From positions 124,001 through 188,000 of the forward strand of contig NZ_JACHZE010000006.1 of NCBI RefSeq assembly GCF_014193285.1: 64,000 nt of DNA, written 5' to 3'. Positions 62,499-64,000 of this stretch are shown here, piece by piece. The DNA is from Atlantibacter sp. RC6. GTDB taxonomy: Bacteria > Pseudomonadota > Gammaproteobacteria > Enterobacterales > Enterobacteriaceae. The notes beneath the pieces are model-generated. The model saw only the letters and a list, made by a program, of their open reading frames with translations, was not told the DNA's origin and ran no database searches. A program made the translations under genes and the position numbers. How positions within the stretch are numbered: the first letter of the stretch is position 1; every line of letters starts with the position of its first letter.

Positions 62499-63923
62499 TC
62501 AATGTTTTATCATCACATGCCGAACAATCGTGTAATCCTCCAGCCCATACACCGACATATCCTTGCCGTAACCCGAGAGTTTCTGCCCGCCATGCGGCAT
62601 TTCGCTGACCAGCATAAAGTGGGTATTCACCCAGGTGCAGCCGTACTGTAAACGGGCGCTTAAGCGATGGGCGCGTCCAACATCCTGGGTCCATACCGAT
62701 GACGCCAGCCCGTACCGGGAATCGTTGGCCCACGCCAGTGCCTGGGCTTCATCGCTAAATTCCGTCACGCTGACGACCGGGCCGAACACCTCCTGTTGCA
62801 CAATGGCGTCATCCTGCTTCGCCCCGGCCAGCACGGTCGGCTTAAAGAAATAGCCGGGGCCATCGACTTTCTCACCGCCGGTTACCACCTTGATATGGCC
62901 CAGCGCTTTGGCATCGTTCACCGCCTGGCTGACGCGCTCCAGATGGGCCTGCGAGCTGAGCGGGCCGAGTTCGGTGGATTCATCATCGGGCGCGCCGTAC
63001 TTCAGGCTGCCCACCGCGTCACCCAGTTTTTCCACCAGCCTGGCGTAAATGCCCGACTGGGCGTAAATCCGACAGGCGGCGGTGCAGTCCTGCCCCGCGT
63101 TGTAAAAACCGAAGGTGCGGATGCCCTCAACCACCGCATCGAGATCCGCGTCGTCAAATACCATTACCGGCGCTTTACCGCCCAACTCCATATGGGTGCG
63201 TTTCAGGGTGCTGGCGGTGCGGCTTACGATATGCGCGCCGGTGGCGATGGAGCCGGTCAGCGATACCATGCGCACTTTTTCATGGCCGGTTAACGGGTCG
63301 CCGACGTTTTTCCCGGTGCCGAACAGCACATTCAATACCCCTGCCGGGAAGATATCTTTCGCCAGTTCCGCCAGCTTAAAGGCGGTGAGCGGCGTGATTT
63401 CTGAAGGTTTGATCACCACGCAGTTGCCCGCCGCCAGCGCCGGGCCAAGTTTCCAGGCCGCCATCATCAGCGGATAGTTCCACGGCGCGATAGACGCCAC
63501 CACCCCTACCGGGTCGCGGCGGATCATCGAGGTATGCCCCGGCAAGTACTCCCCCGCCGCCAGGCCGTTCAGGCAGCGCGCCGCTCCGGCGAAGAAGCGG
63601 AACACGTCCACCACCGCCGGAATTTCGTCATTCAGCACGCAGTGATACGGCTTGCCGCAGTTCAAAGATTCCAGTTTCGCGAAAGTTTCACCGTTTTGCT
63701 CAATCACGTCTGCCAGCTTCAACAGCGCTTCGGCGCGCTCTTTTGGCGACGTTTGCCCCCACTGGTCGAAGGCGGCATCGGCGGCTTCCACGGCGTCGTT
63801 CACCTGCTGCGCCGTGGCCTCGGGGATCTCCAGCAGCACCTCGCCGGTCGCCGGGTTGTAAACCGGCAGGCGCTCGCCTTTGCCGTCTACCAGTTGTCCG
63901 TTAATCAATAATTGACTCTGCAT
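62499..63923 (-). CDS. patD: PatD, gamma-aminobutyraldehyde dehydrogenase
   Basis: A 474-residue aldehyde dehydrogenase that matches E. coli PatD (YdcW) across its length. It oxidises gamma-aminobutyraldehyde to GABA in putrescine breakdown. The catalytic Cys is in [11 protein letters not shown], the general-base Glu in HMELGGKAP and the NAD motif in LTGSIATG. I start at ATG 63923 ([12 protein letters not shown]), with GAGGCAGG upstream. It follows the ydcV end after 24 bases, as in the E. coli ydcSTUV-patD operon. Confidence 0.96.
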   Translation of the reverse strand: MQSQLLINGQLVDGKGERLPVYNPATGEVLLEIPEATAQQVNDAVEAADAAFDQWGQTSPKERAEALLKLADVIEQNGETFAKLESLNCGKPYHCVLNDEIPAVVDVFRFFAGAARCLNGLAAGEYLPGHTSMIRRDPVGVVASIAPWNYPLMMAAWKLGPALAAGNCVVIKPSEITPLTAFKLAELAKDIFPAGVLNVLFGTGKNVGDPLTGHEKVRMVSLTGSIATGAHIVSRTASTLKRTHMELGGKAPVMVFDDADLDAVVEGIRTFGFYNAGQDCTAACRIYAQSGIYARLVEKLGDAVGSLKYGAPDDESTELGPLSSQAHLERVSQAVNDAKALGHIKVVTGGEKVDGPGYFFKPTVLAGAKQDDAIVQQEVFGPVVSVTEFSDEAQALAWANDSRYGLASSVWTQDVGRAHRLSARLQYGCTWVNTHFMLVSEMPHGGQKLSGYGKDMSVYGLEDYTIVRHVMIKH

Positions 63924-63947
63924 AGCCTGCCTCATCGATATCGAATT

Positions 63948-64000
63948 TTATTTACCGCTACCGGCGACCATTTCGCCATCGCGCGTGAGCCACCAGGCCC
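63948..64000 (-). CDS. ydcV: YdcV, ABC transporter permease (C-terminal end only)
   Basis: A partial frame at the window edge encodes AWWLTRDGEMVAGSGK and a TAA stop (63948-63950). It sits directly upstream of patD, where E. coli has ydcV, the permease of the YdcSTUV putrescine/spermidine-type importer. The fragment is short, and the call depends mainly on position. Confidence 0.6.
   Translation of the reverse strand, partial: AWWLTRDGEMVAGSGK

Noticed and set aside
1-64000. CRISPR arrays, rRNA or tRNA genes, complete insertion sequences
   Set aside because: No repeat-spacer pattern, no rRNA, no cloverleaf and no transposase frame was recognised by eye; a tRNAscan and ISfinder search would settle it.

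Overview
The window is chromosomal DNA from an Enterobacteriaceae species. It has moderately high GC and E. coli-like gene families, and long stretches follow the gene order of the E. coli 32-36 min region: mlc-ynfL-ynfM, ydgU-ydgD-mdtI-mdtJ, yncG-ansP, yncE-yncD-mcbR, mnaT-ydcZ-ydcY and patD-ydcV. The srfABC genes and the accessory content suggest the Klebsiella/Enterobacter/Kosakonia/Salmonella side of the family. The sequence alone does not fix the genus.

Layout. 0.1-7.1 kb: the regulator Mlc, the YnfL/YnfM pair, an M32 carboxypeptidase where E. coli has asr, the tiny YdgU, the protease YdgD and the MdtJI spermidine exporter. 7.5-13.0 kb: an ASCH protein, a NUDIX hydrolase, an eptA-basR-basS lipid A modification operon, a YaiL homologue and a cold-shock-domain protein. 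13.2-15.5 kb: an AT-richer pair of cyclic-di-GMP genes, of which the diguanylate cyclase is frameshifted. 15.8-18.5 kb: umuC and umuD, not adjacent but separated by an oppositely oriented glutamine amidotransferase gene, each with its own LexA box. 18.7-28 kb: HAD phosphatase, NhoA, a ttuABCD-like tartrate/D-malate locus, a norR without norVW, pptA and yncG. 28-39.7 kb: ansP, a DUF1176 protein, an MscS channel, an MFS protein, divergent yncE/yncD around a Fur-like box, an unlisted 57-aa gene, mcbR, an XRE-cupin regulator, mnaT, ydcZ and ydcY.

About 22.5 kb lies between ydcY and patD, which are close together in E. coli. It begins with srfABC. Next come a four-gene Gfo/Idh-isomerase-MFS operon with a divergent LacI regulator and two matching operators, ydeI, a DUF421 pair, ydeJ, a TauD-type dioxygenase and a GAF/GGDEF-like/EAL protein. 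From 57.3 to 62.5 kb there is a decayed prophage or island: hicAB, YmcF- and YnfU-type zinc-ribbon genes, an orphan PTS IIB, an SOS operon encoding a UmuD'-like protein, an AT-rich hydrolase-TPR gene and the C-terminal stub of a phage integrase next to patD.

Themes. Three LexA-type boxes of the form CTGTNTTTATATNCAG control umuC, umuD and the prophage UmuD'-like gene, so the SOS error-prone repair system here is scattered. The most interesting candidates for follow-up are the split umuD/umuC, the UmuD'-like protein that appears to lack its Ser/Lys dyad, srfABC (SrfB carries actin/Hsp70-type ATPase motifs and SrfC a P-loop-like motif), the orphan norR, and the hydrolase-TPR gene.
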